A stretch of 64,000 bases of DNA, taken from positions 682,001 through 746,000 of the forward strand of contig NZ_FQXB01000001.1 in NCBI RefSeq assembly GCF_900129845.1, given 5' to 3'. Every line of letters starts with the position of its first letter. The first letter of the stretch is position 1. The position numbers and the translations under genes were made by a program. The notes beneath the pieces were generated by a model. The model did not search any database, had not been told where the DNA came from, and worked only from the letters and a program-made list of their open reading frames with translations. This DNA comes from Cognatiyoonia sediminum (lineage in GTDB: Bacteria > Pseudomonadota > Alphaproteobacteria > Rhodobacterales > Rhodobacteraceae). This document shows, piece by piece, positions 31,499 to 43,554 of this stretch.

Positions 31499-32244
31499 CT
31501 CGGCGCCTTCGCATAAAGCGATCGTTGGCGATCATCCATTTCGGCAACATCTACAATCATGCACACGTCGGTTGTATTGAACGCCTTGTCTTCAAAGGCC
31601 CCATCTCCAATCGTTCCCCCAAGCCGCAAGTAAGCTTTGATCAGCGATGGCATGTTTGCCATGGCCTTGCGGCGGTCAAGGGCATCACGCGACTTTCTAT
31701 TGAATTCTGCAGGATCTTTTGAGGAAGGTCTCATAGGCATCGGTGCCAGATGATTTTGATGCAAGAGGGTCAGACTTTCGGCGTGTTCATTGGCGTCCGC
31801 GCCATGAAAGGATGCGACGCCAAATAGTACCTCAAAGTCATTGCTCCGAATGTGCTCAGCAAGAGCTTGCCACAAATGCATAAGCGCCATACCGCCCCGA
31901 TAGTCGGGATGGACGCAACTGCGGCCAAGCTCGAGTATGCGACGATCGGAAGAAACCAACGGGCTTAGGTCATATTCATTTGCAGATGAAAAACCTCCAG
32001 CACTTTCAGCCTGCCTTTTGTCCATCAAACGATAGACACCCACAACGCGATCGTTTTCGCATCGCGATTCATCCACCAAAATTAAATGATCCGCGTGCTC
32101 ATCAAACCGATCTATTTCCTTTGAGGCATCTGTTGGGAGCGCTCCTAGCTCTCTGACAAACACATCGTGTCTTAAGCGCTGGGCCGCGGCCAAATGCGCA
32201 TCATTTGACGCAAAGAATGCACGGAAATTTGGGGTATCGGACAC
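31495..32244 (-). CDS. olsB: L-ornithine N-alpha-acyltransferase
   Basis: A 249-residue GNAT-like acyltransferase making lyso-ornithine lipid from ornithine and 3-hydroxyacyl-ACP. The N-terminus has AAAQRLRHDVFVREL, then ILELGRSCVHPDYRGGMALMHLW and LLHQNHLAP, all typical of OlsB. I chose a GTG at 32244 (AAGGCGG upstream); a TTG at 32271 would add nine residues. Ornithine lipids are phosphate-free membrane lipids common in roseobacters. Confidence 0.9.
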   Translation of the reverse strand: MSDTPNFRAFFASNDAHLAAAQRLRHDVFVRELGALPTDASKEIDRFDEHADHLILVDESRCENDRVVGVYRLMDKRQAESAGGFSSANEYDLSPLVSSDRRILELGRSCVHPDYRGGMALMHLWQALAEHIRSNDFEVLFGVASFHGADANEHAESLTLLHQNHLAPMPMRPSSKDPAEFNRKSRDALDRRKAMANMPSLIKAYLRLGGTIGDGAFEDKAFNTTDVCMIVDVAEMDDRQRSLYAKAPR

Positions 32245-32359
32245 AATTCCGCCTTTGGACCGTCTCAACAAGCTGTTTGTTAGGTAGATGTTAACCAGTC
32301 TTCTGACAATCAGTCATATCTCTGTCTTGACCCAATGCGTTACACAACCTTAAGGTGTG

Positions 32360-32542
32360 CTAAGCTAGGTCTACCAATTCGAGGACGACCCTATGACCGT
32401 CGATCACCACTTTTCCAGCGTCTTGGAAGTTGACGGTAATCCGACCCGCAATGTTCGACTGTACCTGCCCCAAGCCCCAATCTGGTTGGGCGGGATGTCG
32501 GACCAGCGAACCGGGTGTCAAAATCGAATTCAGTTCATTCAT
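32360..32542 (-). CDS. DUF3553 small protein
   Basis: A 60-residue protein (MNELNSILTPGSLVRHPAQP start, then WGLGQVQSN and VNFQDAGKVV). It is a small beta-barrel of the DUF3553 type, resembling CarD/Tudor-like folds and found on its own in alphaproteobacteria. Function unknown; nucleic-acid or protein binding is possible. It is divergent from chpT with only 24 bp between the two starts, so their promoters overlap the coding ends. Confidence 0.82.
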   Translation of the reverse strand: MNELNSILTPGSLVRHPAQPDWGLGQVQSNIAGRITVNFQDAGKVVIDGHRVVLELVDLA

Positions 32543-32566
32543 AACGTTCCAACCGAGACCTAATTT

Positions 32567-33157
32567 ATGACCAATACTCTCGCCAAACTGGTGGGCTCTC
32601 GCATCTGCCATGACTTAAGTAGCCCAATTGGCGCAATCAACAATGGTGTGGAACTGTTGAGCCTGAGCAATGGTTCGACAACGGATGAAATCGAACTGAT
32701 TGGACAAAGTGCAGAAGCAGCTAGTGCGCGCATCATGTTTTTTCGAATTGCATATGGTGGTGCACAAGATGGGCAAATCGCTCGCGCTAGCGAAATTACA
32801 AACATCTTGGAGCAGATGTCTAAGAGCGGGAAATACACTTATGTCTGGAATAGCCGCGACGCAGTTGTGCGATTGGACACTCAAGCCGCTTTCTTAGCGA
32901 TCCAATGCCTGGAAACGTGCCTCACGACTGGTGGAGAGATAGTTATTGAAGAGCAGGACGGCTCATGGTCCCTTTCAGCAAAGGGCAAAAATATCCGGCT
33001 TAACAAAACGCTCTGGGCGTCCTTGGCTGATCCTTCTCTGAGCGAGGATGTGACGTCTGCAGAAGTGCAGTTTGCGCTCCTGCCCTTAGCGCTTTCCGAG
33101 ATGGGGCGGAGCTTAAGCTACGATGCGAGCCCCAACCAATTCTCGATCAGTTATTAG
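32567..33157 (+). CDS. chpT: Histidine phosphotransferase ChpT
   Basis: A 196-residue protein of the alphaproteobacterial histidine phosphotransferase family. The phospho-His is His15 in [19 protein letters not shown]; the C-terminal half is a degenerate ATPase-like lobe without ATP motifs. ChpT passes phosphate from CckA to CtrA, whose gene is at 5.4 kb in this window. It lies between DUF3553 (divergent) and proA (convergent, 4 bp overlap). Confidence 0.92.
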   Translation: MTNTLAKLVGSRICHDLSSPIGAINNGVELLSLSNGSTTDEIELIGQSAEAASARIMFFRIAYGGAQDGQIARASEITNILEQMSKSGKYTYVWNSRDAVVRLDTQAAFLAIQCLETCLTTGGEIVIEEQDGSWSLSAKGKNIRLNKTLWASLADPSLSEDVTSAEVQFALLPLALSEMGRSLSYDASPNQFSISY

Positions 33158-34406
33158 GCACGCGTGGTACCGTCGCCAGTCACCAGATACTTAAAACTGG
33201 TCAGCTGAACCGCGCCGACAGGCCCGCGTGCGTGTAGTTTGCCGGTTGCGATGCCGATCTCTGCCCCCATGCCAAACTCGCCGCCATCCGCGAACTGGGT
33301 GGAGGCGTTGCGCATCAGGATCGCGCTCTCGAGGTTTCGGAAGAATATGTCTGCCACAGTATCGTCTTCGGTCATAATCGCGTCGGTGTGGTTAGAGCCA
33401 AATTCACGGATATGAGCGACGGCGGCGGCCACGCCATCGACGATTTTGGCCGCAATGATCATATCGAGGAATTCATGCCCAAAATCATCGGCTTGCGCCT
33501 CGACCGTGCCGTCGATTTGAGCGGCGCCAGACGCGCGAACTTCGACACCAGCGGCGATTAGGTCACGGATCAAAATGTCACCGTGATGATCCCAGAAATC
33601 TTGATCGATCAACAAGCACTCCGCCGACCCACAAATACCTGTTCGACGTGTTTTGGCGTTCAAAACAACCTGACGGGTCTTTTCGAGATCAGCCGTTGCA
33701 TCCACATAGATGTGGCAGATGCCTTCAAGGTGCGCGAAGACAGGAACTCTCGCTTCCTTTTGGACTAATCCGACAAGACCCTTGCCCCCGCGAGGAACAA
33801 TTACGTCAATATAGTCAGTAGCTTGCAGCATGTCTTTAACAGCTTGCCGGTCGCGCGTTGGCACCAGTTGGACCGCAGCTTCGGGCAAACCAGCGGCGCG
33901 AAGTCCTTCGACCATGCAATCATGGATCACTGTAGAGGAATGAAAGCTCTCTGATCCACCACGGAGAATAACCGCGTTCCCGGATTTAAGGCATAAAGCA
34001 CCCGCATCGGCAGTGACATTCGGACGGCTTTCATAGATGACGCCGATCACGCCAATTGGCGTTCGAACGCGCTGGATATGTAACCCAGTCGGTTGCGTCC
34101 ATTCATCCGTAACCGCGCCAATTGGATCGTCTTGCGCAGCGACGTTGCGCAAACCGTCTACGATGCCCTGAATGCGGGTTTCATCAAGCATCAGACGATC
34201 CATCATCGCTTCGCTGAGGCCCTTCCCGCGCCCGAACTCGAGGTCTTTTCCATTAGCCTCGATGATTTCGCCCCGACGCACCCAAACGGCATCTGCAGCA
34301 GCATTCAACGCGGCTGTCTTTGCCTCTGCGCTGGCTGTGGCCAATTCCCGCGCCGCGGCCTTCGCTGCAGCGCCAAGCCTATTCATCAGATCAGGTGTCA
34401 TATCGG

Positions 34407-34410
<4 letters not shown>
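33154..34410 (-). CDS. proA: Gamma-glutamyl phosphate reductase
   Basis: A 418-residue ALDH-superfamily enzyme, second step of proline synthesis, giving glutamate 5-semialdehyde with [25 protein letters not shown] and the catalytic Cys in [13 protein letters not shown] are visible. It overlaps the end of proB by 4 bp in the coupled order obgE-proB-proA. Confidence 0.97.
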
Positions 34411-36598
<2,188 letters not shown>

Positions 36599-37144
36599 CT
36601 ATTGCGCTTGGCTTCTCAAGGTCTGCCAACGGTCGCGGGTTAGCGTCATTCGCTGGATCACAACTGTTTTCTCGGTGGAAAGCTGGACTGCTTCTTCCTG
36701 ATGCGTGTCTTCAAAACCGGCTTTCAGCAACACAGCACGGGACGGCTCATTTCCTAAGAAATGGCCTGAAACGAGTTCGCTATAGGGGCCTTCAAAATGA
36801 TGATCGCAGGCCATAGCTACAGCGCGCGACATGGTCCCTTTGCCGTGATGATCTGGATGCAACCAATATCCAAGATCCGGCTTAACGGAGATGACGCCGA
36901 TAAGGCCGCTCCCCCAGTCAATGCCCCAAAACGGCTCACCTTTGGCATTTGCGATTTCGTCAATGAAATAAATCGCGTTTTCATAGCCAAAGGGAAATGG
37001 TGCGCTGGTTAGCCATCGTGTGACGCGCCATTGAGATAAAGCGGACACAATCGCATCCGCATCACCGCGAACAATCGGACGAAGGGTCAGACCATCTTGA
37101 TGGAGTTCAGAAACTACACTTCGGTTTTCAGCGTATACGTCCAT
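36599..37144 (-). CDS. GNAT N-acetyltransferase (RimJ/RimL-like)
   Basis: A 181-residue GNAT protein with the DLGYWLHPDHHGKGTMSRAV acetyl-CoA-binding segment and a later RAVLLKAGFE motif. The type resembles RimJ/RimL enzymes that acetylate protein N-termini or amines. Its first 31 bp overlap the preceding acetyltransferase gene on the same strand, so the two are co-translated and probably arose by duplication between rpmA and obgE. Confidence 0.85.
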   Translation of the reverse strand: MDVYAENRSVVSELHQDGLTLRPIVRGDADAIVSALSQWRVTRWLTSAPFPFGYENAIYFIDEIANAKGEPFWGIDWGSGLIGVISVKPDLGYWLHPDHHGKGTMSRAVAMACDHHFEGPYSELVSGHFLGNEPSRAVLLKAGFEDTHQEEAVQLSTEKTVVIQRMTLTRDRWQTLRSQAQ

Positions 37145-37659
37145 GTTGGCACCACCGCATTTCGGGCGACCGAGAAAGCCTCGGCATCGCCTAAATAATC
37201 AAATCCACAATTCGTCAGAACACGAGCCGAGCCCGGGTTGTCCTGAAAGGCTTCAGCGAAATAGTGATCCGCCTTATGAGGATTGGCTGCGAGCACAGTT
37301 TTCACAGCTTCGGTGGCAAACCCTACGTTCCAAAACGCAGGTGCGATCCAATAGAAAACCTCTGATTGGTTGCGGTCCATACGCGTGAGGCTGATAAGCC
37401 CAAGCACCTCCGCATGGCCAGAGGCCGTTCCATCCAATGCCCAGATGTCTTCTGGTACATCCGGATCATTCGCGCGGGCGATCTGCGCCTCAACGGTACC
37501 CGGCGGCAATGGATGCGGGATGGAGCGTGTTCCGCGCGCCAGTTTCTCATCGGAGGAGTACATGGTGATCAAACCAGTGTCTGACGCCTTGAGCGGGCGC
37601 AGCACAAAACGCTCAGCATTAATCGTTGCTTGAGGGTTTGTTACGGTTTCATGCATCAT
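37114..37659 (-). CDS. GNAT N-acetyltransferase
   Basis: A 181-residue GNAT protein: ERFVLRPLKASDTGLITMYS start, FYWIAPAFWNVGFATEAVK acetyl-CoA motif and SARVLTNCGFDYLGD near the end. The ATG at 37659 has AGGAGG eight bases upstream; the frame is open 27 codons upstream, but that part runs through the terminator after rpmA. Paired with the next GNAT gene; substrate unknown. Confidence 0.87.
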   Translation of the reverse strand: MMHETVTNPQATINAERFVLRPLKASDTGLITMYSSDEKLARGTRSIPHPLPPGTVEAQIARANDPDVPEDIWALDGTASGHAEVLGLISLTRMDRNQSEVFYWIAPAFWNVGFATEAVKTVLAANPHKADHYFAEAFQDNPGSARVLTNCGFDYLGDAEAFSVARNAVVPTWTYTLKTEV

Positions 37660-37710
37660 CTGTATTTCCTCCTCGAAATACGCGTGCGGCCAATTCACAT
37701 ATGAGTATGG

Positions 37711-37748
37711 CCAAAAAAAGAAAAAGGGGCCGGTTTTCACCGACCCCT
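37711..37748 (-). terminator. Rho-independent terminator after rplU-rpmA
   Basis: On the minus strand a 9-bp stem (arms 37740-37748 and 37725-37733, one G-T pair) with a six-base loop is followed by TTTTTCTTTTTTT (37711-37724). This is a strong leftward terminator 25 bp after the rpmA stop. Confidence 0.88.
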
Positions 37749-37772
37749 AAAATTCTCGTTACCTTGGATCGG

Positions 37773-38042
37773 TTATTCGGCGGCCTCCGCCATCGGCAGG
37801 ACGGAAATAAATGTTCGGCCTTTGAGTCCTTTGTGGAACTTCACTTGGCCTTCGGCAGTTGCAAAGATTGTGTGATCTTTACCCATGCCAACACCCGCGC
37901 CTGGCCACATTTTTGTGCCGCGCTGACGGATGATGATGTTGCCTGGGATGACAACTTCGCCACCAAATTTCTTCACACCAAGACGGCGACCAGCTGAGTC
38001 GCGTCCGTTACGGGAGCTACCACCTGCTTTTTTATGTGCCAT
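37773..38042 (-). CDS. rpmA: 50S ribosomal protein L27
   Basis: An 89-residue L27 with the usual [21 protein letters not shown]-terminus that reaches the peptidyl transferase centre, and [15 protein letters not shown]. It follows rplU by 12 bp in the conserved rplU-rpmA operon. Confidence 0.98.
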   Translation of the reverse strand: MAHKKAGGSSRNGRDSAGRRLGVKKFGGEVVIPGNIIIRQRGTKMWPGAGVGMGKDHTIFATAEGQVKFHKGLKGRTFISVLPMAEAAE

Positions 38043-38054
38043 GTGTCTCTCTCC

Positions 38055-38696
38055 TTAGCCTTTAGCCAGTTCTTTGGCCTGTTCGATCCAACCTTCACGC
38101 TCGATCCGGCCTTTGAATGACAGTTTCTCGTCCATAGCAGCTACATCGTCCGCCGTCCAATCCGCAATCTGAGCGAATGTGGTAACGCCTGCTGCGTGTA
38201 GTTTCTTCTCAAGCGCTGGTCCGACACCGGACAGTTGCTTCAGATCGTCACCACCTGCCGCTGCTTTCGCTTCAGCCTTTGGTGCTGCTTCTTTCTTAGG
38301 AGGCGCTTTCTTTGCTGCTGCCTTTTTCGGAGCCGCCGCAACCGCAACTCCTGCACCGTTTACAGCCGCCATAACACCGGACTTGTCAGCGCCTTTTTCA
38401 AGGATGTCGCCGATGCGAACCAATGTCAGCTGCTGACGGTGGCCTTTCTTCCGTGCGGAAGAGTGCTTCCGGCGACGCTTGACGAAGTTGATCGTCTTTG
38501 GGCCTTTGATCTGATCGATGACTTCAGCCTGAACGCCCGCGCCTTCTACGAAGGGGGTGCCGACTGTGCTGCCAACCATCAGAATGTCGTTGAATTGTAC
38601 CTTGTCACCAGCAGATGCTGCCAGCTTTTCGACACGGAGTACGTCGCCTGAAGCAACTTTGTACTGCTTGCCGCCGGTTTTGAGAACCGCAAACAT
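38055..38696 (-). CDS. rplU: 50S ribosomal protein L21 with C-terminal HhH-like extension
   Basis: A 213-residue L21. Residues 1-103 are ordinary L21 ([39 protein letters not shown]). An Ala/Lys/Pro-rich linker (about 120-150) follows, then a helix-hairpin-helix-like domain ([20 protein letters not shown], then [16 protein letters not shown]). Normal L21 is about 103 residues, so the protein is doubled; I recall extended L21 in related Rhodobacteraceae. The start at 38696 has AAGGAAG upstream; 31 further upstream codons are open but unlike L21. Confidence 0.93.
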   Translation of the reverse strand: MFAVLKTGGKQYKVASGDVLRVEKLAASAGDKVQFNDILMVGSTVGTPFVEGAGVQAEVIDQIKGPKTINFVKRRRKHSSARKKGHRQQLTLVRIGDILEKGADKSGVMAAVNGAGVAVAAAPKKAAAKKAPPKKEAAPKAEAKAAAGGDDLKQLSGVGPALEKKLHAAGVTTFAQIADWTADDVAAMDEKLSFKGRIEREGWIEQAKELAKG

Positions 38697-38892
38697 ATCG
38701 TCTTCCTTAGTTTCCGCGTCAATCAGGCCCCCGTTTGGGTGTTGAATACCTGCCAACTGCGCGCCTTTCGGCGTAGAATCAAAAAACACCGCACGAACGC
38801 GTCGTACGGATGGCGGCTTATCGGTCTATGACGGGTTCAAGTCAAGCCCTTTTCGGAAAGGCTTTCTTGGGCAATCGAATTGAGAACAGCCC

Positions 38893-39345
38893 CTACCCGA
38901 CCGCCTTTTCCATAACAATGAAAGTGTCCTTCGCATACCCATCGTGAGCGCCTGTTCGTACCTCCTGAAAACCAACTTTTGCAAAGGCTCGGTGGACTTC
39001 TTTCAACTCGATCCGAGACTCTAACTGAATGGTGTTCAATCTAAGCTCTCGAGCGACGTCTTCGGCTCGGTTTACAAGTTCTTCGAGCAGACCCTGCCCC
39101 CGATAGGCCGGTTCGATCGCGACTTTACCTAGGTGGAGGTGGTCGGAAACTGGTGTCAGAACCATGCAGGCGCATATCGGGTCGCCAGCGACCCAAACGT
39201 CGGTCTGCGTCAAACCCTCAACGGTTAGACGATACATCGACGACGGTGGGTCGATCCGATCATCCATATAGGCAAATTGCCGTTGGATTAGATCAAGTAC
39301 GGCAGGAAGCTCATCTTGGGCCGCACGCCGAATGTCCTTTGGCAC
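38893..39345 (-). CDS. GNAT N-acetyltransferase
   Basis: A 150-residue GNAT protein starting at GTG 39345, with the acetyl-CoA segment HLGKVAIEPAYRGQGLLEEL and VHRAFAKVGFQEV near the end. Substrate unknown. It follows the DUF2059-type gene by 2 bp on the same strand, suggesting a small operon. Confidence 0.86.
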   Translation of the reverse strand: MPKDIRRAAQDELPAVLDLIQRQFAYMDDRIDPPSSMYRLTVEGLTQTDVWVAGDPICACMVLTPVSDHLHLGKVAIEPAYRGQGLLEELVNRAEDVARELRLNTIQLESRIELKEVHRAFAKVGFQEVRTGAHDGYAKDTFIVMEKAVG

Positions 39346-39347
39346 AG

Positions 39348-40181
39348 TTAAAGCTCTTGCTGGCCCATGTACTTACTCGTCGCCAATCCCAGATCACGAG
39401 AGATACGCTCCAACATCCCATCAAATGCTTCGAACAATGCACCGTTCAATTCCTGCCCGGCATCCGTCTTTGAGAATTCGATATATTGCCGCAGATCGCT
39501 ATCGTTCAATGGCTGGTACGCCAACAAAAGGAATGAAAAAGCCCATTCTGTCGTGTTTTGGCGAATGTCCGGCTCTTGGTTCCAAACATCATTCAGAATT
39601 TGTTCTTCGGTCAAATCATCACCGAACGCACCGCCGTCAAGTAGGCCAGTATAGAATGCGAAATTCGAATTTAGAGCGCCGACAACATTCGACTCAATAA
39701 CGTTGTTCACATCGACGAATTCTTCAACCTGCAAGAACCGATCTGTTTCATCTTGCATGGCAATGGCAGCGTTTTCTTCGGCCAGTTGTTCGACTTGTTC
39801 GTCCTTCAGCGCTCGACGGGCGGAGATTTCCAATTGGACAATCTCTTGGCCAAGTTCGGATTGGAAAAACGCAAGCATGCTATCAACATCGTCACCTTCT
39901 AACGCAGCACTGAAAGCATCCTTTATCTCCCCCTCCATCTTGTCCGCATTGTAGATTACGTTCACAACGCCATCCCAGTCGGCAATGGTCCGACCTGGAA
40001 AGAAATCATCGGCGAGGTCGGAGCCGTAAGTTAGACCCTCTTCCCGCATCAACGTAATCACTTCAGGTAGAAGCAGTGTTTCATACAGCGTCTCGGCTTT
40101 GTTGGTCTGCGCGACCGCAGCAATCGGCATGGTTGCCAAAGCCAATGCAAAAGTTCCGGCGCCTGCAATTTTCAACATCAT
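39348..40181 (-). CDS. Exported DUF2059-like protein
   Basis: A 277-residue secreted protein: signal peptide 1-24 (ending AAVAQ), then a helical, acidic region. Two similar segments are seen, FSAALEGDDVDSMLAFFQSE followed by LGQEIVQLE, and a later DLRQYIEFSKTDAGQELNGA, which match the DUF2059 pattern of a surface helix with F-x-SxxG. Function in the envelope is unknown. Start at the ATG pair 40181/40178 after AGAGAGGTAGG. Confidence 0.8.
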   Translation of the reverse strand: MMLKIAGAGTFALALATMPIAAVAQTNKAETLYETLLLPEVITLMREEGLTYGSDLADDFFPGRTIADWDGVVNVIYNADKMEGEIKDAFSAALEGDDVDSMLAFFQSELGQEIVQLEISARRALKDEQVEQLAEENAAIAMQDETDRFLQVEEFVDVNNVIESNVVGALNSNFAFYTGLLDGGAFGDDLTEEQILNDVWNQEPDIRQNTTEWAFSFLLLAYQPLNDSDLRQYIEFSKTDAGQELNGALFEAFDGMLERISRDLGLATSKYMGQQEL

Positions 40182-40558
40182 CCTACCTCTCTGTTCTTTG
40201 ACAAACTTAAGGGTTCATGAGGAAAATTCAAAGAAAGCTTATAGTCAGGCTCTTATACTCTCCGCACTAATTGCCAGACTTTCGGCCACGTCAAAGAAGC
40301 GCAAGGTGACATGAGGTGAGTTCAAAAGATCCAAAGTTCTCTCAGATTGTCCGTTTCCTCTAGGAACATTAGAGCGACGCTTGATTAGGTTTCAGGTGAT
40401 CGCAGCCTGTCAAATGATCAGTATGAGCTAGAAATTTACCATTCCTGGCCGAAACAATTTCAGTCGTAGTTACCTGTTTGACAAAACCTACGCTTAGTGA
40501 CGGCTGCGCCTTTGGATCGACCGATGCGGCTTTCCTAGACACGCCCCAGGGATTGCTT
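40182..40558. other. Non-coding stretch upstream of the S41-like gene
   Basis: No coding sequence with support. Reading frames of up to 88 codons occur but show no family features. The stretch is more AT-rich than average and must contain promoters for the leftward DUF2059 gene and the rightward S41-like gene; I see no clear repeat or RNA structure in it. Confidence 0.5.
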
Positions 40559-41752
40559 ATGCATAGTTCCATGTCGCTAATCGATGATCTTGAGCTCATA
40601 GAACGAACTATTCTGCCGACCGATCCGAGCTTCAACGCGGTAGATAAGGCAGAACTGAACTCTCAAATTCTCGAAGCCCGAATGTTTGCGGTAGCGAACC
40701 AAAGGGACGACTTCTTGTTGTCGGTTATGCGCCTGATGGCATTACCAAGGAATGGTCATACGCGCCTCATTCCCAATCAATCCATTTCTGCGCTGCCCCT
40801 CAGGTTTGCAACCGTCGGTAACTCCGTCAGACTAATGCAGGCCCCACCTTGCTTTTATCCAGCCATCGGGGGTGAACTGATTTCGATAAATGGTGTGGGC
40901 ATCGACGATCTCGAGCGCCTCTCCACGCCATTCCTCGCGGGAATGAGCCAACGAAAGCGCGTTATTAGACCAATACTCTTTGTGTGGCCAAGCGCGTTGG
41001 TTCGCTTAGGGGTGAATTTGAGAGGTGATACACTTGAATATCAAATGCGCGATGTGAAAGGAATGTGTTTCAGTATCTCGTTGGACTCTTCGAAAGCCGT
41101 CTGCTCAACCGATTTTTACCCATCAAACGAACATGGGAAAACCGATGCATCTTGGAGTCCTTGCTCCTTAATGAAGATTAAGTCTTTCGATCCAGTGGGG
41201 TTACTTATCGTCCTACCAAGTTTTTTTGATCCCATAGGTACTGACTTAGCGGATGCAATTTCCGAAGCAGCAGGATGTATTGCGTCGTCACCAGAGACAC
41301 ACTTGGTAATCGATATTAGAGGCAATACCGGGGGAAACTTCCTTCAAACCTTACCTCTGATCGATGCAATAGTGGCCGGAGCCAAGTGGCGGCAAGTCAG
41401 AGTTCTCGTCGACAAATTCACTTTCTCCGCAGCGATCGTTTTCGTCGCTATCTTGAAACACCGGCTAGGCGCCAGATTGAAACTCATCGGAGAAGAGATG
41501 GGTGACGGACTAAAGTTCCATGCCGAAGGAAGCACTCTAAGGCTACCGTTCAGTGGAGCCGCTGTTCGCTATTCAACGGCACTTCATGACTGGGAAGAAG
41601 GTCGCGTCGATCACACAACGCCGCCCGAAATCGCCAACGTAATTGTGCCGGTTGGAACGCTAGAAATAGACAGAATCTGGACTGAAAACTCTGACGATGA
41701 TGAGGCTCGAGATAGTCTCTGTAGAGATATTCTAAGAGATTTGAACTCTTGA
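40559..41752 (+). CDS. S41-family peptidase-like protein
   Basis: A 397-residue protein with C-terminal features of tail-specific (S41) proteases: HLVIDIRGNTGGNFLQTLPL, the presumed Ser nucleophile in DKFTFSAAIVFVA and GEEMGDGLKFHAEGS. No PDZ domain is evident, and from this start there is no signal peptide, whereas most S41 enzymes are exported. I chose ATG 40559 (AGGGA six bases upstream); the frame is open to 40427, with a TTG at 40478 possible. Codon use and AT content look slightly unlike the neighbours, so transfer is possible. Confidence 0.72.
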   Translation: MHSSMSLIDDLELIERTILPTDPSFNAVDKAELNSQILEARMFAVANQRDDFLLSVMRLMALPRNGHTRLIPNQSISALPLRFATVGNSVRLMQAPPCFYPAIGGELISINGVGIDDLERLSTPFLAGMSQRKRVIRPILFVWPSALVRLGVNLRGDTLEYQMRDVKGMCFSISLDSSKAVCSTDFYPSNEHGKTDASWSPCSLMKIKSFDPVGLLIVLPSFFDPIGTDLADAISEAAGCIASSPETHLVIDIRGNTGGNFLQTLPLIDAIVAGAKWRQVRVLVDKFTFSAAIVFVAILKHRLGARLKLIGEEMGDGLKFHAEGSTLRLPFSGAAVRYSTALHDWEEGRVDHTTPPEIANVIVPVGTLEIDRIWTENSDDDEARDSLCRDILRDLNS

Positions 41753-41863
41753 GATAAACCTAACAAACCCAGCGCTTGGCTATTATTTTTTGGCTACGAC
41801 TGATCAACATTGGTAATGAGCGCATCATCAGACCGTTCTCTAGGGACAAGAAGAAACTCTGTT

Positions 41864-42628
41864 TCAACTTTGATTGTTGGAAATCTTGCGTCGCATCATT
41901 GTTTGATAAAATCGCGGTGAGGCGCGCATGAGCAGGGAAGCAATGCGCGCAACTCTTCCGACCGGAATGAACGCCTTTGTTCGCTTAAGCCCGCGCAAGA
42001 TCACATCGGCGGCACTTTCTGGCGACATATAGTCGATGCCGTCTGCGGCTGAACCAGGACGAACGATCCCGTCTTCGCTTCGGTCGTCGTTGCCGATGTT
42101 GGTGGCGATAAAACTCGGTGCAGCGATAAGACAGGAAACGCCAAATGGCGCTTCTTCTGAGCGCAACGAAGCAAAGAAGCCTTGCATGGCATGTTTTGAT
42201 GCCGCGTAGGCTGTTCGATGGTGAAGCGGAGCAAACCCAGCGACCGATGAAATCGCAAGATGCGTGCCTTTGCTGTCGCGGACGGGCTGAACAAAAGCGC
42301 GCGCCATATCAACGGCGGCAAAGTAGTTGATGTCGAACACTCGGCGATGGCTTTCCATAGATGTATCTTCAAACGGTCCAATCTGCGAGACACCTGCATT
42401 GTAGATGACTAAATCTATAGAAGAGCGCATCGCGACAATTTCACCGCAAGCCGCCTGTAACGCGGCGCTGTCTGTCAGATCAATCGCAATAGGTGTGCGA
42501 CTAACCGTCTTTTGAAGCCCCGAAATGTTCACATCCAACAAAACACAATGCCACCCTTCGGCCTCAAGTCGAGCGGCCAAGGCACGACCCAAACCGCCGT
42601 TCCCACCTGAAATGACAGCCGTCTTCAT
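41864..42628 (-). CDS. Short-chain dehydrogenase/reductase
   Basis: A 254-residue classical SDR: cofactor motif SGGNGGLGRALA, NAGVSQ, and catalytic Ser/Tyr/Lys in AISSVAGF and TAYAASKHAMQG. It should oxidise or reduce an alcohol/ketone with NAD(P). Last of four overlapping genes (monooxygenase, BASS transporter, epimerase-like, SDR); its ATG overlaps the previous stop by 4 bp. Confidence 0.92.
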   Translation of the reverse strand: MKTAVISGGNGGLGRALAARLEAEGWHCVLLDVNISGLQKTVSRTPIAIDLTDSAALQAACGEIVAMRSSIDLVIYNAGVSQIGPFEDTSMESHRRVFDINYFAAVDMARAFVQPVRDSKGTHLAISSVAGFAPLHHRTAYAASKHAMQGFFASLRSEEAPFGVSCLIAAPSFIATNIGNDDRSEDGIVRPGSAADGIDYMSPESAADVILRGLKRTKAFIPVGRVARIASLLMRASPRFYQTMMRRKISNNQS

Positions 42629-43554
42629 AGCCAGGCCTCACGTTTCCAAAGATCAAATACCTCGGCGGAGGTTCGGTTCGGCGTATACCCAAATTCCGTT
42701 TTTAGACGCTCATTCGAAAGAACCGGACGGAACTGAAGGAACCGCACTTGCTCCGGCCCGTATTGAGAAAGGCCCAAGGGGGATGCCACCGCCAAGGCAG
42801 ATTTTAAGAGCCAGGCTGGAAGCCGCAGAACTTTTTTACCAAGCGCTTGCGCAAGATCATCGACCGTAAGCCATCCATCTCCTGCAACATTGAAAATCCC
42901 GGCTGGACTTTCGGTGGCGGCGCGTTTGACGATCTCGGCGAGGTCGTTGGTCCAGATAAATACAAAGGGGCTTTCGCTGCCTCTTACCGCTAATAGCCGT
43001 TTTTTCTTAAAGAGCGCTGTGATTTGGTTGTCTGTGCCTTCGCCCAGAACCGTTCCAACCCGCAAAATGACCTGTTCCAGTTCAGGGTGATTATCCCGTG
43101 CACGGGCGAGTATTTCTTCGACCTGCCGTTTGTGGTCGGCATAGGCGAATTCTGGATTGCCGCGGCATGGGGCATCTTCCGTCAGCGGGATGGGGTTGTC
43201 TTCATGATACCCATATGCCGCACCGGAACTTGTGACGACCAATCGCCGAACACCATGTTTGACACAGGCGTCTAGCACGTTTCTTGTTCCCGTCACGTCA
43301 ACGGCAAACGCCTGATCTCGCGTCATTCCCGGCGGGGGGGTTACTATAGACGCCAAATGGATGACGACTTCAGGCTTTTCTTCCGCAATGACGACTTCCG
43401 GATCGGTACCGGTTACATCCAACCGTCGAAATTTGGGACCTAGTGGTGGGTCGGTATCAGCGAGATCCGTAACGATGACGTTCTCCCCGAACAGTTTCTT
43501 CGACACCGCGCGACCGACCATACCCGCGCCGCCTGTCATCAGAATACGGGTCAT
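42625..43554 (-). CDS. NAD-dependent epimerase/dehydratase (extended SDR)
   Basis: A 309-residue extended SDR with the TGGAGMVGRAV cofactor loop, TSSGAAYG and the catalytic YxxxK in FAYADHKRQVE. The later half resembles sterol- or sugar-type SDRs (3-beta-hydroxysteroid dehydrogenase/epimerase family). Overlaps both neighbours by 4 bp in the TetR-controlled operon. Confidence 0.9.
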   Translation of the reverse strand: MTRILMTGGAGMVGRAVSKKLFGENVIVTDLADTDPPLGPKFRRLDVTGTDPEVVIAEEKPEVVIHLASIVTPPPGMTRDQAFAVDVTGTRNVLDACVKHGVRRLVVTSSGAAYGYHEDNPIPLTEDAPCRGNPEFAYADHKRQVEEILARARDNHPELEQVILRVGTVLGEGTDNQITALFKKKRLLAVRGSESPFVFIWTNDLAEIVKRAATESPAGIFNVAGDGWLTVDDLAQALGKKVLRLPAWLLKSALAVASPLGLSQYGPEQVRFLQFRPVLSNERLKTEFGYTPNRTSAEVFDLWKREAWL

